Below are positions 1 through 7,332 of a DNA stretch of 22,490 bases, piece after piece. The first letter of the stretch is position 1, and every line of letters starts with the position of its first letter. Origin of the DNA: Phycisphaerae bacterium (GTDB lineage Bacteria > Planctomycetota > Phycisphaerae > UBA1845); NCBI GenBank assembly GCA_021604825.1, contig BQJS01000063.1, positions 1 through 22,490 on the forward strand, given 5' to 3'. A program made the position numbers and the translations under genes. The notes under the pieces were generated by a model. That model saw only the letters and a list, made by a program, of their open reading frames with translations. It searched no databases and had not been told where the DNA came from.

Positions 1-978
1 CTGGGGCAAAATGTTCCGCTGACGCCTGATTGCGTGGGCGATGCAGCCGGAGCCCTTGCAGAGAGTGTGGAACCGGGCGGTTGCCTCTTACTTGAAAACC
101 TGCGTTTCCACAGCGCCGAAACGATCAAAGACAAGGAGGCCAAGCAGGATGCCGAGAAGCGTGCGATCAAAGATGAATTCGCGTGCAGCCTCGCCGACCT
201 GGCTGATGTCTATGTCAATGACGCCTTCGGCACGTGTCATCGCGACAATGCCAGCATGTTGACCGTTCCACAAATGATGAAGGGAAAACCGAGGGTCATC
301 GGTTACCTCATCAAAAAGGAATTGGAGTTTCTGGGCAGCGCGCTGGCCAACCCGAATCGTCCCTTCGTCGCGGTGTTGGGCGGTGCGAAAGTCTCCGACA
401 AGATTGGCGTGATCGATGAGTTGCTGCCCAAGTGCGACCATGTGTTGATCGGCGGCGCGATGATGTACACGTTCTTCGCAGCGCAGGGCATCGCCACGGG
501 CAAGAGCTTGGTCGAACCCGGTTTTATCGATGAGGCCAAACGACTGATGGAACTCGGCGGCGACAAGCTGATGCTGCCGACCGACTCGGTCGTTGCCAAT
601 GAGATTTCCGGCGATGCCACCTGCCAGATGGTCGAAGGAGACGTGCCCGACGATCTGATGGGACTCGACATTGGACCTTCGTCGACTGCGGCATTTGCCA
701 ACCTTATCAAAAGCGCCAAGACAATTATCTGGAACGGACCAATGGGCGTGTTTGAAACGCCTCCGTTCGATCGCGGCACCATGGCGATCGCACAGGCGAT
801 GGCCGACGCGACGGCGAGCGGCGCGACGACCATCATCGGCGGTGGTGACAGTGCAGCCGCCATCGAACAAGCTGGCTTGGCTGAGAAAATGTCGCACATT
901 TCAACTGGTGGCGGCGCGTCGCTCGAATTTCTTGAAGGCAAACCGTTCGCCGCGCTTGAGGTGATCGACGACGCCTAG
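1..978 (+). CDS. pgk: Phosphoglycerate kinase, 5' end missing
   Basis: Cytosolic glycolytic enzyme that moves a phosphate between 1,3-bisphosphoglycerate and ADP to give 3-phosphoglycerate and ATP. The reading frame is open from the first base (it begins L-G-Q-N-V-P), so the gene enters from the left. About 325 residues are present, against roughly 390-400 in the family, so some 70 N-terminal residues lie outside. Visible family motifs are LLLENLRFH, the loop VNDAFGTCHRDNAS (usually FGTAHRAHAS; a Cys replaces an Ala), GGAKVSDKIGV, and the C-terminal nucleotide-binding stretches GGGDSAAA and STGGGASLEFLEG. The ATG at 34 is internal, not the start. rpe follows after 24 bases on the same strand, so the two are probably co-transcribed. 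Identification is secure. Confidence 0.97.
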   Translation: MGQNVPLTPDCVGDAAGALAESVEPGGCLLLENLRFHSAETIKDKEAKQDAEKRAIKDEFACSLADLADVYVNDAFGTCHRDNASMLTVPQMMKGKPRVIGYLIKKELEFLGSALANPNRPFVAVLGGAKVSDKIGVIDELLPKCDHVLIGGAMMYTFFAAQGIATGKSLVEPGFIDEAKRLMELGGDKLMLPTDSVVANEISGDATCQMVEGDVPDDLMGLDIGPSSTAAFANLIKSAKTIIWNGPMGVFETPPFDRGTMAIAQAMADATASGATTIIGGGDSAAAIEQAGLAEKMSHISTGGGASLEFLEGKPFAALEVIDDA

Positions 979-1002
979 TGTGTTGGCATTTAAGCGAATT
1001 TC

Positions 1003-1722
1003 ATGACGGCAAAACCATCTGAAGAATCCAACCGCCTCACCGATTTGAAATCCAAGCAGCTGCGCGTCGCCCCATCGTTGTTGGCTGCGGACTTCTGCAA
1101 ACTCCGCGAACAGGTTGCCTTGGTAGAAGACGCGGGGGCGGAGGTCTTGCATCTCGATGTCATGGACGGTCACTTCGTCCCGAATATTTCCTTCGGCCCG
1201 GCGGTCATTGCCCAACTCAGACCCTTTAGCAACATGTTCTTCGACACGCACCTGATGATCACGGAACCAGCCCGCTACGCCGAAGCCTTCGCCAATGCCG
1301 GCAGCGATCTGATCACGTTTCACATCGAAGTCACCGACAACCCTGACGAAGTCATCGACGAGATTCGCAAACACAACTGCGGCGTTGGCGTCTCAATCAA
1401 CCCCACGACCGAAGTCGATTCCATCGAAGCAATCCTCTCGAAGGTCGATCTCGTTTTGGTCATGAGCGTTTGGCCGGGGTTCGGCGGGCAATCATTCATC
1501 GCGGACGTTCTCACGAAAGTGAAGCAGTTGCGCGAACGATTGCGTGACGATCAGCGATTGGAAATTGACGGTGGCATCAGTCTGCAAACCATCGCGGCGG
1601 CGGCGACGGCTGGCGTCGATACGTTCGTCGCAGGCACGTCGGTTTTTGGTGATCCCGACCCAGCCGCTGCGTTCGAGCATTTGATGAAAGCGGCATATCA
1701 AGCGGTAGATCCGTCGAAATAA
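1003..1722 (+). CDS. rpe: Ribulose-phosphate 3-epimerase
   Basis: Interconverts D-ribulose 5-phosphate and D-xylulose 5-phosphate in the pentose phosphate pathway (cytosolic TIM barrel, metal dependent). Family motifs in order are VAPSLLAADF, HLDVMDGHFVPNISFGP (metal-binding His and Asp), FFDTHLMI, VLVMSVWPGFGGQSF, LEIDGGI with the second Asp, and the phosphate loop VAGTSVFG. Most relatives read VMSVNPGFGGQ, so the Trp is a minor oddity. The protein is 239 residues and carries about 20 residues before the conserved start of the barrel. No strong Shine-Dalgarno precedes ATG 1003, so the exact start is less sure than the identity. It lies 24 bases after pgk and probably belongs to the same transcript. 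Confidence 0.95.
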   Translation: MTAKPSEESNRLTDLKSKQLRVAPSLLAADFCKLREQVALVEDAGAEVLHLDVMDGHFVPNISFGPAVIAQLRPFSNMFFDTHLMITEPARYAEAFANAGSDLITFHIEVTDNPDEVIDEIRKHNCGVGVSINPTTEVDSIEAILSKVDLVLVMSVWPGFGGQSFIADVLTKVKQLRERLRDDQRLEIDGGISLQTIAAAATAGVDTFVAGTSVFGDPDPAAAFEHLMKAAYQAVDPSK

Positions 1723-1769
1723 CCCCGCAAAAAACGCCTCACACCCAACCAAATCGAACCATTCTTTCG

Positions 1770-1797
1770 TTGTCTCCGCGACCAACTTCGCTAAAAT
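1770..1797 (+). promoter_or_regulatory. Putative housekeeping promoter of accD
   Basis: A TTGTCT hexamer at 1770-1775 is followed after 16 bases by TAAAAT at 1792-1797. This lies in the 144-base space between rpe and accD and would start RNA near 1804, giving a leader of about 63 bases. The call rests on hexamers and spacing only. Confidence 0.5.
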
Positions 1798-1866
1798 GCC
1801 CGCAAGATTTGAGGATTTGGACAGACAGGACCCAGTCAGACAGACGGTGCCCGAAAGGCCAGTGAC

Positions 1867-2679
1867 ATGATTGATCGATGCGAGCGAATTGACGTACCCA
1901 AGGGAACGTGGGACCGGTGCGAAGGGTGTGGCCACATGCTCTTTCACCGCGAGTTTCAAGAAAACCTCTTCACGTGCCCCAAGTGCGACCACCATCGCCG
2001 CATCGACGCCCGGACGCGCATCGAACAACTCTGCGATCCGGATTCGTTTGAAGAATTTCTCGAAGACCTGGTTCCCATCGATCCATTGAAATTCAAAGAT
2101 CGCGTGCCCTATCCCGAGCGCATCAAGGCTCAGCAGGACAAGACCGGCGAGACCGAAGCCGTCGTTGTCGGCAAGGCATACGTGCGAGGTCGTCCCGTCA
2201 TTCTTGCGGTCATGAACCCGGCATTCATCATGGCGTCGATGGGATCGGTTGTGGGCGAAAAAATTACCTCGGCGATCGAACGGGCCACAGATGAAGCGCT
2301 GCCATTCTTAATGATCGCAGCCTCCGGTGGTGCCCGCATGCAGGAGGGCATGGTCTCTCTCATGCAAATGGCCCGAACCTCGGCGGCATTGGCACGCTTC
2401 GACGATGCGGGTGGTTTGTACATCGTCGTCTGCACCGATCCTACAACGGCTGGTGTGGCTGCGAGCTTCGCAAGTTTGGGCGATTTGATTTTAGCCGAAC
2501 CCAAAGCGATGGTCGGTTTTGCAGGACCACGCGTGATTGCAAACACCGTCAAGCAAGAACTTCCCGAAGGGTTCCAGTCGTCAGAGTTCGCGCTGGAGCA
2601 CGGATTCGTCGATCGCATCGTGTCGCGCACCGATTTGCGAAAAGAACTGGGCCGCATCATCGACTACTGCGGAAAGTAA
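1867..2679 (+). CDS. accD: Acetyl-CoA carboxylase carboxyltransferase subunit beta
   Basis: Beta subunit of the carboxyltransferase that passes CO2 from carboxybiotin to acetyl-CoA, making malonyl-CoA for fatty acid synthesis; it works with AccA, AccB and AccC, none of which is in this window. The N-terminal zinc ribbon is visible as Cys18-x2-Cys21 and Cys37-x2-Cys40. The crotonase-like core follows, with GSVVGEKI, IAASGGARMQEG, CTDPTTAGVAASFA, GFAGPRVI and LPEGFQSSEFALEHG. The length of 270 residues is slightly short for the family because the segment before the zinc ribbon is brief. ATG 1867 has GAAAGG about 9 bases upstream and its own candidate promoter. No clear intrinsic terminator is visible after the stop. 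Confidence 0.96.
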   Translation: MIDRCERIDVPKGTWDRCEGCGHMLFHREFQENLFTCPKCDHHRRIDARTRIEQLCDPDSFEEFLEDLVPIDPLKFKDRVPYPERIKAQQDKTGETEAVVVGKAYVRGRPVILAVMNPAFIMASMGSVVGEKITSAIERATDEALPFLMIAASGGARMQEGMVSLMQMARTSAALARFDDAGGLYIVVCTDPTTAGVAASFASLGDLILAEPKAMVGFAGPRVIANTVKQELPEGFQSSEFALEHGFVDRIVSRTDLRKELGRIIDYCGK

Positions 2680-2781
2680 GTTCCCCCATTTATCCCAAGT
2701 TACATTTCAGTTTGCGCCAATCGTCAGACCAAATTTGAATCAAGACTGAATTTAGGCTTCTGCAACAGCGCCAATGCGCGC

Positions 2782-2811
2782 TTGTTGTTCGGACGGTTGG
2801 CGCGCTATACC
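2782..2811 (+). promoter_or_regulatory. Putative promoter of lipoprotein gene, flanked by a dyad
   Basis: TTGTTG at 2782-2787 and TATACC at 2806-2811 are 18 bases apart, upstream of the lipoprotein gene at 2891. The -35 element lies between the arms of a perfect 7-base inverted repeat, GCGCCAA at 2768-2774 and TTGGCGC at 2797-2803, which could be an operator. Confidence 0.45.
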
Positions 2812-2890
2812 ATCCCTAAGTCGCATTGGGATTCAAGGACGAAGCCCTCGACAACCAGCACGCACCAGCAAACGAGAGGAGACGGGTCAG

Positions 2891-3346
2891 ATGAAATCAA
2901 TCTCAAAAACATACGCCGCATTTATTGCAATGATCTTAATTGGCGCAACCATCACCGGTTGCGGAGCGGTTGGATTTCTTGGGAATATTCTCGGATCAAA
3001 CCGTGTGACTGTACGTCTGGTGAATAATTCCGATGATTTCGATGTCGATGTGCAGGTGCGCTATGGCGACGAGAACCTCGAAACCAAGGATTTGATCAAG
3101 GTACTCGGCGAAGAGGTCAACCGCTCATTGTCGCCCGGCGAGCAAGCCGAGTTCACGCGCGATTGCGACGAGTTGGAATCGATCTTTATCGACGAAGCTG
3201 AACTACAAGCTCCATTGATATCCCCCAAGGAAGACACCGACGTCATCGTAGACGGTGACAACTTCAGTTGCGGCGACACAATCGTTTACACCTTCAGCCA
3301 CTCAGATATCTTAATCGACTTCGATATTTCAACGTCGATTCAATGA
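2891..3346 (+). CDS. Small secreted lipoprotein, unknown function
   Basis: I do not recognise the family. The start is ATG 2891, chosen because GAGAGGAG at 2874-2881 sits 9 bases upstream and because the protein then begins with a lipoprotein signal peptide: Met-Lys, a hydrophobic stretch, and the lipobox I-T-G-C with Cys24. An in-frame ATG at 2774 would add 39 non-hydrophobic residues and overlaps the promoter region. The mature part (about 128 residues) is acidic and rich in alternating hydrophobic residues (VTVRLVNNSDDFDVDVQV), which suggests a beta-sandwich; it has two Cys that might pair. It probably sits on the periplasmic face of a membrane. It is monocistronic by appearance, with its own promoter and 244 bases to the next gene. 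Confidence 0.8.
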   Translation: MKSISKTYAAFIAMILIGATITGCGAVGFLGNILGSNRVTVRLVNNSDDFDVDVQVRYGDENLETKDLIKVLGEEVNRSLSPGEQAEFTRDCDELESIFIDEAELQAPLISPKEDTDVIVDGDNFSCGDTIVYTFSHSDILIDFDISTSIQ

Positions 3347-3382
3347 TCAGTCCTTTGTCCGCGGGGCAATAGCAAATTCGAC

Positions 3383-3404
3383 GAATTGGAATGCATTCCA
3401 ATTC
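3383..3404. repeat. Perfect 22-base palindrome between two lipoprotein genes
   Basis: The half-site GAATTGGAATG is followed at once by its exact reverse complement CATTCCAATTC. A run of seven T (3417-3423) follows 12 bases after the palindrome, so a terminator role for the upstream gene is possible but the spacing is poor. A binding site for a dimeric regulator is the other reading. Confidence 0.7.
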
Positions 3405-3475
3405 ACTATGATTGTCTTTTTTTGCGCCCCACGCATGTTTTTGCCCAAGGGCGGGTGCTGAATTCCGACAATAAG

Positions 3476-3504
3476 TTGTTACAGGCAATCGGCGAAGATA
3501 CGAT
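3476..3504 (+). promoter_or_regulatory. Putative promoter of the Cys-rich lipoprotein gene
   Basis: TTGTTA at 3476-3481 is followed after 17 bases by TACGAT at 3499-3504, giving a leader of about 80 bases before ATG 3591. The -10 hexamer is embedded in the inverted repeat described at 3499-3516. Confidence 0.5.
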
Positions 3505-3516
3505 AGCATTATCGTA
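3499..3516. repeat. Inverted repeat overlapping the -10 element
   Basis: TACGATA (3499-3505), spacer GCAT, TATCGTA (3510-3516): a perfect 7-base dyad. It covers the predicted -10 and reaches toward the expected start of transcription, which is the classical place for a repressor operator. No run of T follows, so it is unlikely to be a terminator. Confidence 0.6.
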
Positions 3517-3590
3517 CAGTTCACGATTCACAATTTCATTTAGAGTAGCCGCATCTGCCTCGACAACAATCCGATCTTGAAAGGGTGGCC

Positions 3591-4655
3591 ATGCGTTGTT
3601 TCAAATCGATCTCAAGAATATTCTGCGTCATGACAGTTTCCCTCTGTCTGGTTGGATGCACAGCACCAATGACCGATGAACCACCAACCGGTGGAAATGG
3701 TGATGACGGAATCATGCCCGATCCAGCCGCCCAAGAAATGCTGAGCAAGCGAGAAACCGGACGTATTGTTCTGGGCGTCATCATTGCACACGACGAAGAT
3801 AGCCGAACCGCCAACGAAACAACGTTGCGCGTTCGTGGACCGGCAGCGACATCTTGCCCATTTGGCGGATCGCGCACAACGGACGAGAACGGCGTCACAA
3901 CCTTTAGCGATTGCGGAATTCTCCCCGGGATCGTCCTTAGAGGTGGCGTTCGTTTTACGCCGGGCGCAGAAGGCACCGAAGGCGGACGCATTGAGTTTCT
4001 CGAATTGGAAGGCACCAGCAACGACAACCCATTCTCTGTCAATGGCAGCATTGAGAAAACAGAGAATGAAGATGGCTCAACCTCGTACGAAGCCGATGTC
4101 CAATCTTCGCAGACCGCCGATGGCGAAACAGACTTCTTCAACTTCAACGGAGACATCAAGGTCGACGATGACGGCTCCATGGAGGGCAACATGCGCATCG
4201 ACTCGGGTGAAGACGATGAAACGCCCACCGATTGCGACATGAGCGGCTTGAACATATTCGACATTCAAAATGACCCATCAGCCCTGAACGGGCCCTGCAA
4301 TTTCGATGCCTTCGACGATGATTTCGATAACAGTGATGAAGGCGAGGAAGTGCCCGACGATGACATGCCCGATGACGAGGGCGATGACGGTGAAGGTCTT
4401 CCGTGCGATTGCAAGCCCGATGAAGTATGCATTGAGTTTGAGGGTGATGACGGAACCCCGCTGAGGGTATGCTCCAACTGCGAAACCAATGAGGATTGCG
4501 TCAGAAAAGGATTGGGCAACGAATGCTCGCTGGGTTTCTCCTGCTCAACGGTGGAATGTTTCGATAACGATGACTGTCCCGATGGATTCGAGTGCGATGG
4601 ATTCCTCGGTGGAGGGGATTGCGTAGAAGAATCGTTCTTCCCATTTCCAGTTTAA
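3591..4655 (+). CDS. Acidic lipoprotein with Cys-rich C-terminus
   Basis: Function unknown. ATG 3591 is preferred over the in-frame GTG 3585 because GAAAGG at 3579-3584 lies 6 bases before it and would abut the GTG. The signal peptide ends in the lipobox L-V-G-C with Cys23. A middle region contains beta-rich text; a strongly acidic stretch (EGEEVPDDDMPDDEGDDGEG) follows, and the last 80 or so residues hold about 12 Cys in short C-x(n)-C units, resembling disulfide-rich extracellular repeats such as those found in large secreted proteins of myxobacteria and planctomycetes. The Cys-rich tail and acidic, possibly calcium-binding linker suggest an extracytoplasmic structural or adhesion role; that is inference. 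It has its own promoter and is followed 76 bases later by an unrelated enzyme gene. Confidence 0.85.
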   Translation: MRCFKSISRIFCVMTVSLCLVGCTAPMTDEPPTGGNGDDGIMPDPAAQEMLSKRETGRIVLGVIIAHDEDSRTANETTLRVRGPAATSCPFGGSRTTDENGVTTFSDCGILPGIVLRGGVRFTPGAEGTEGGRIEFLELEGTSNDNPFSVNGSIEKTENEDGSTSYEADVQSSQTADGETDFFNFNGDIKVDDDGSMEGNMRIDSGEDDETPTDCDMSGLNIFDIQNDPSALNGPCNFDAFDDDFDNSDEGEEVPDDDMPDDEGDDGEGLPCDCKPDEVCIEFEGDDGTPLRVCSNCETNEDCVRKGLGNECSLGFSCSTVECFDNDDCPDGFECDGFLGGGDCVEESFFPFPV

Positions 4656-4731
4656 GTTTGAGTGTGACGCAAGCCCGTCGTAATGCCTGAAATTCAGAAA
4701 GAGAATCTCGCCGAACCGTAGCGCATACATC

Positions 4732-5511
4732 ATGGCAAATACGATGTCGAACGCCACTGTTGTTTCCAATGCCGATGGTCAGATTGTTACGATTCTGCTG
4801 AATCGGCCTGACCGGTTGAACACGATCACCATCCCGATGATGCAGCGCTTGCGCGATGCGCTTGAGGTTGCGGAGTCGTCGGGGGCGCGGGCGATTATTC
4901 TGACCGCCACCGGGAAGGGATTTTGCGCCGGGCAAAATCTCGAAAACCTGGCCGCCACCTACAAGCACCACGCGCCGGCGGTCCTCGGTAATGTCATCGC
5001 CGAACACTACAACCCGGTCATCAATTGCATCCACAACCTGTCGATCCCCGTCATCGCGGCGGTCCAAGGCGTCGCCGCTGGCGGCGGTTTTTACCTGGCG
5101 ATGGCCTGTGATTTCCGCATCGCCGCCAAGAGTGCCCGATTCGTCCCGGGGTTGGCTAAGCTCGGGCTGGCACCTTGTTTGGGCGGAAGTCGGGCATTGA
5201 TCGACGCGGTGGGATACGCCCGCGCGATGGAGGTCACCCTCGGAATCGATGAACTGTCAGCCGCCGAAGCCTATGCTGGTGGCTTGGTAAATCGATGCGT
5301 CGATGACGATCAGTTGCTATCCACCGCCCGCGCGTTGGCCCAGCGGATCTGCGACCTGCCGCGCCGAGGCGTGACGCTGACCAAGCGGCTCCTGCGTCAA
5401 GCGTCAGCGGAAGTATTGGAACCGACACCGAAAACCGAGAGTTGGATTCAATCGATCGCCGCGAGCGATCCCGAGCATGCCGACCGCGTGAAGCAATTCC
5501 TGTCCAAGTAA
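4732..5511 (+). CDS. Enoyl-CoA hydratase/isomerase family protein (crotonase fold)
   Basis: Crotonase-superfamily protein, 259 residues, closest by eye to the PaaG/MenB-like branch (GFCAGQNL rather than FCAGADL). The oxyanion-hole segments are present: FCAGQNL at 64-70 and GVAAGGG at 113-119. The usual catalytic acids are not: by alignment to the rat enzyme, Glu144 corresponds to Tyr121 and Glu164 to Leu141, and the Asp used by PaaG-type isomerases corresponds to Cys149 (APCLGGSR). It therefore binds an acyl-CoA thioester but its reaction cannot be named. ATG 4732 is followed by a second in-frame ATG at 4744; neither has a good Shine-Dalgarno, so the start is uncertain by four residues. Neighbours give no pathway hint. 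Confidence 0.88.
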   Translation: MANTMSNATVVSNADGQIVTILLNRPDRLNTITIPMMQRLRDALEVAESSGARAIILTATGKGFCAGQNLENLAATYKHHAPAVLGNVIAEHYNPVINCIHNLSIPVIAAVQGVAAGGGFYLAMACDFRIAAKSARFVPGLAKLGLAPCLGGSRALIDAVGYARAMEVTLGIDELSAAEAYAGGLVNRCVDDDQLLSTARALAQRICDLPRRGVTLTKRLLRQASAEVLEPTPKTESWIQSIAASDPEHADRVKQFLSK

Positions 5512-5576
5512 CAATTTCGTGCCTTTTTGTTGGGCAATTCAAACGCTTCCACCAATGATTCGAACCCACATGGTTC

Positions 5577-5604
5577 TTGTTCGCAGGTGCGACTCGGGTA
5601 TAAT
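5577..5604 (+). promoter_or_regulatory. Strong housekeeping-type promoter
   Basis: TTGTTC at 5577-5582 and a perfect TATAAT at 5599-5604, 16 bases apart, in the space after the crotonase gene. Transcription would begin near 5611, about 65 bases before ATG 5676. It probably drives both this gene and the HTH gene after it. Confidence 0.7.
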
Positions 5605-5675
5605 CTTTAGTATCGATTGACGGTGATTTGCCCTTGCCTGTTCGTTCAAGTAGCCCTGCAAGAGAGTCTGATACC

Positions 5676-6140
5676 ATGCCCACCACTGAGTTGAACGATG
5701 AACACCGCCCCGAATGTCGGAGCGCATCAACCCAAACTGGTCAGGTGCAAGTTCGATCAGCCAAGCCACATCCCGTCTGGTGGGTCATTGCGGTCAGCTT
5801 GGCGGTGATTGCGCTGTCGATGGTTTTTCGGGATCAGGGTGGACTCACCAAGCCAGTGTTTGCCCAATCGACGATGTCGGCGGGCGCCCATGGAACGTTT
5901 GCGTTTTCAGGGCAGATTTCAAAAAACGCGTACGGCATCTTCATGGTTGACGTTGATGCAGGAACTTTGTGGTGCTATCGACTCGACCAGGGTGGCGATA
6001 AGCTGAAACTCGTGGCAGGTCGCGATTGGCGCTACGATCGCTATCTGGAAAATTATTCAACCGAGCCGCCACCGGAATTCATCAAGATGCAGTTGGAACA
6101 AGAACGCAGCGCCAAACAGAAGGCCAGCGGAAATCCGTAA
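5676..6140 (+). CDS. Single-pass membrane protein, conserved hypothetical
   Basis: No function known to me. The start is ATG 5676, with AAGAGAG nine bases upstream; an in-frame TTG at 5628 would add 16 residues without any ribosome site. The protein is 154 residues: a polar N-terminus of about 33 residues, one membrane helix at about 34-51 (PVWWVIAVSLAVIALSMVF), and a small domain at about 70-135 containing FAFSGQISKNAYGIFMVDVD, LWCYRLD and RDWRYDRYLENY, ending in a charged, probably helical tail. I recall similar small proteins in other planctomycetes, but cannot verify this here. It is followed after 52 bases by the HTH membrane protein, likely in one transcript, so the two may work together. 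Confidence 0.8.
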   Translation: MPTTELNDEHRPECRSASTQTGQVQVRSAKPHPVWWVIAVSLAVIALSMVFRDQGGLTKPVFAQSTMSAGAHGTFAFSGQISKNAYGIFMVDVDAGTLWCYRLDQGGDKLKLVAGRDWRYDRYLENYSTEPPPEFIKMQLEQERSAKQKASGNP

Positions 6141-6192
6141 TAGAAGTTCAGCAAATATTCAAAGTGAAGTGTAATCTCAAAGGCGACATGCA

Positions 6193-7332
6193 ATGGCCAA
6201 GTCATTTTACAGTCAGGAAGAAGCGTGCGAAAAGCTGGAGATGAACCCGGCTCAGCTTAAGGACCTTGTGCAGAACGGTTCGTTGCGGGAATTCCGCGAC
6301 GGCGGCAAGGTGACCTACAAAGCCGACGAAGTCGACAAGATCGCCGACGCCACCGAATCGCTCGACCTGTCGGGTTCTTCATTGAGTGGTTCGTTGGGCG
6401 ACTTCGACATGCTCAGCACAGCTGAACTGACCCTTGAAGACACCGCGGCCAATTCGTCTGCCGGCGGAGACTCGATGGAAATCCGTTTCGCCGACGATGA
6501 CGACACCGTCACCGACGCCAGCGCAGGATCGAAGCCTGACGCTACCGGATCGGGAACCCTGTCGCTTGGCGCGGAAGATTCACTCAGCGGTTCATCGCCC
6601 GACAAGATGGGCAGCGGCGATCTGATCCTTGAGCCAATAGAAGAATCTGGAGGTTCGGGTTTGAGTCTGGGCGATGGTTCAGACGCCGACGCGGTCAGCC
6701 TCGACGACACCACCGTCGGGACATCCAAAGAAGATGACAAAGAAGGCACAGTTGTCACCTCCGTCGGCGTCAGCGTATTCGACGACGACGAAGTGGAGGT
6801 CGACGCGGACCCGTTGGCCCAAACGGTTGTCTCCGGTGGGACCGGCGCGTTGGGCATTGACGGTGTGGGCAGCGGTTCGGGCCTGCTCGATTTGACCCGA
6901 GAAAGCGACGACACGTCGCTCGGCGCAGAATTGCTCGACGAGATTTACCCGGAAGATGCCCCCGGTGGCGAAATGGGTGATGCCACGCGGGCTGGCTTAG
7001 AGGCGGGAATTGTCGACGATGACGATGAAGGCACCGGTTTCATGCCCACCGTGGTTGAAGACGCCACCGCCCCCGCGGGGCAACCGGTGGCGATGGTCAG
7101 CTATTCCGAATTTCCACCAGACGCGGTTTCGACCGGTTTGACCGGCATGATGTTTATTGCTGTGCTCACCATGTGCATCGCCGGATTGGCGTCAGCCGCC
7201 GCGGTCAAAGGCGTGTATCCAGACATCCTCGATACATTGGCGCAGAACAACTGGATCGTCGGTGCCGCGTCGCTTGGGGCTGCGGTCATTGCCCTGGGTA
7301 TCGGAATCATGATCGGCAAGAAATCCGGTTAA
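6193..7332 (+). CDS. Membrane-tethered excisionase/MerR-like HTH protein
   Basis: Residues 1-50 read as an excisionase-type helix-turn-helix (FYSQEEACEKLEMNPAQLKD, then an R-D-G-G-K-V-x-Y wing-like turn and a Y-K-A-D-E-V-D end), the kind of domain that binds DNA in Xis and MerR relatives. Residues 51-310 form a long Ser/Gly/Asp-rich, presumably disordered linker with recurring SGSGxLxL-like units near 61, 119, 140, 154 and 226. Two membrane helices follow at about 315-337 and 353-375, with a short GKKSG tail. The layout suggests a DNA-binding or protein-binding head held at the cytoplasmic membrane. AAAGG at 6179-6183 lies nine bases before ATG 6193. Its target is unknown; it could also be a scaffold that has lost DNA binding. 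Confidence 0.85.
   Translation: MAKSFYSQEEACEKLEMNPAQLKDLVQNGSLREFRDGGKVTYKADEVDKIADATESLDLSGSSLSGSLGDFDMLSTAELTLEDTAANSSAGGDSMEIRFADDDDTVTDASAGSKPDATGSGTLSLGAEDSLSGSSPDKMGSGDLILEPIEESGGSGLSLGDGSDADAVSLDDTTVGTSKEDDKEGTVVTSVGVSVFDDDEVEVDADPLAQTVVSGGTGALGIDGVGSGSGLLDLTRESDDTSLGAELLDEIYPEDAPGGEMGDATRAGLEAGIVDDDDEGTGFMPTVVEDATAPAGQPVAMVSYSEFPPDAVSTGLTGMMFIAVLTMCIAGLASAAAVKGVYPDILDTLAQNNWIVGAASLGAAVIALGIGIMIGKKSG

Noticed and set aside
88..897. Long minus-strand open frame opposite pgk
   Set aside because: Antisense shadow of a well-conserved gene; it has no family motifs and its translation is of unnatural composition.
2774..2890. Upstream in-frame ATG for the first lipoprotein
   Set aside because: It would place 39 polar residues before the signal peptide and overlaps the promoter; ATG 2891 has a strong ribosome site.
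3536..4264. 242-codon minus-strand open frame opposite the Cys-rich lipoprotein
   Set aside because: The plus-strand frame has a ribosome site, a lipobox and a sensible composition; the antisense is Ser/Pro-rich low-complexity text.
5628..5675. TTG start for the small membrane protein
   Set aside because: No ribosome site; ATG 5676 has AAGAGAG at good spacing.
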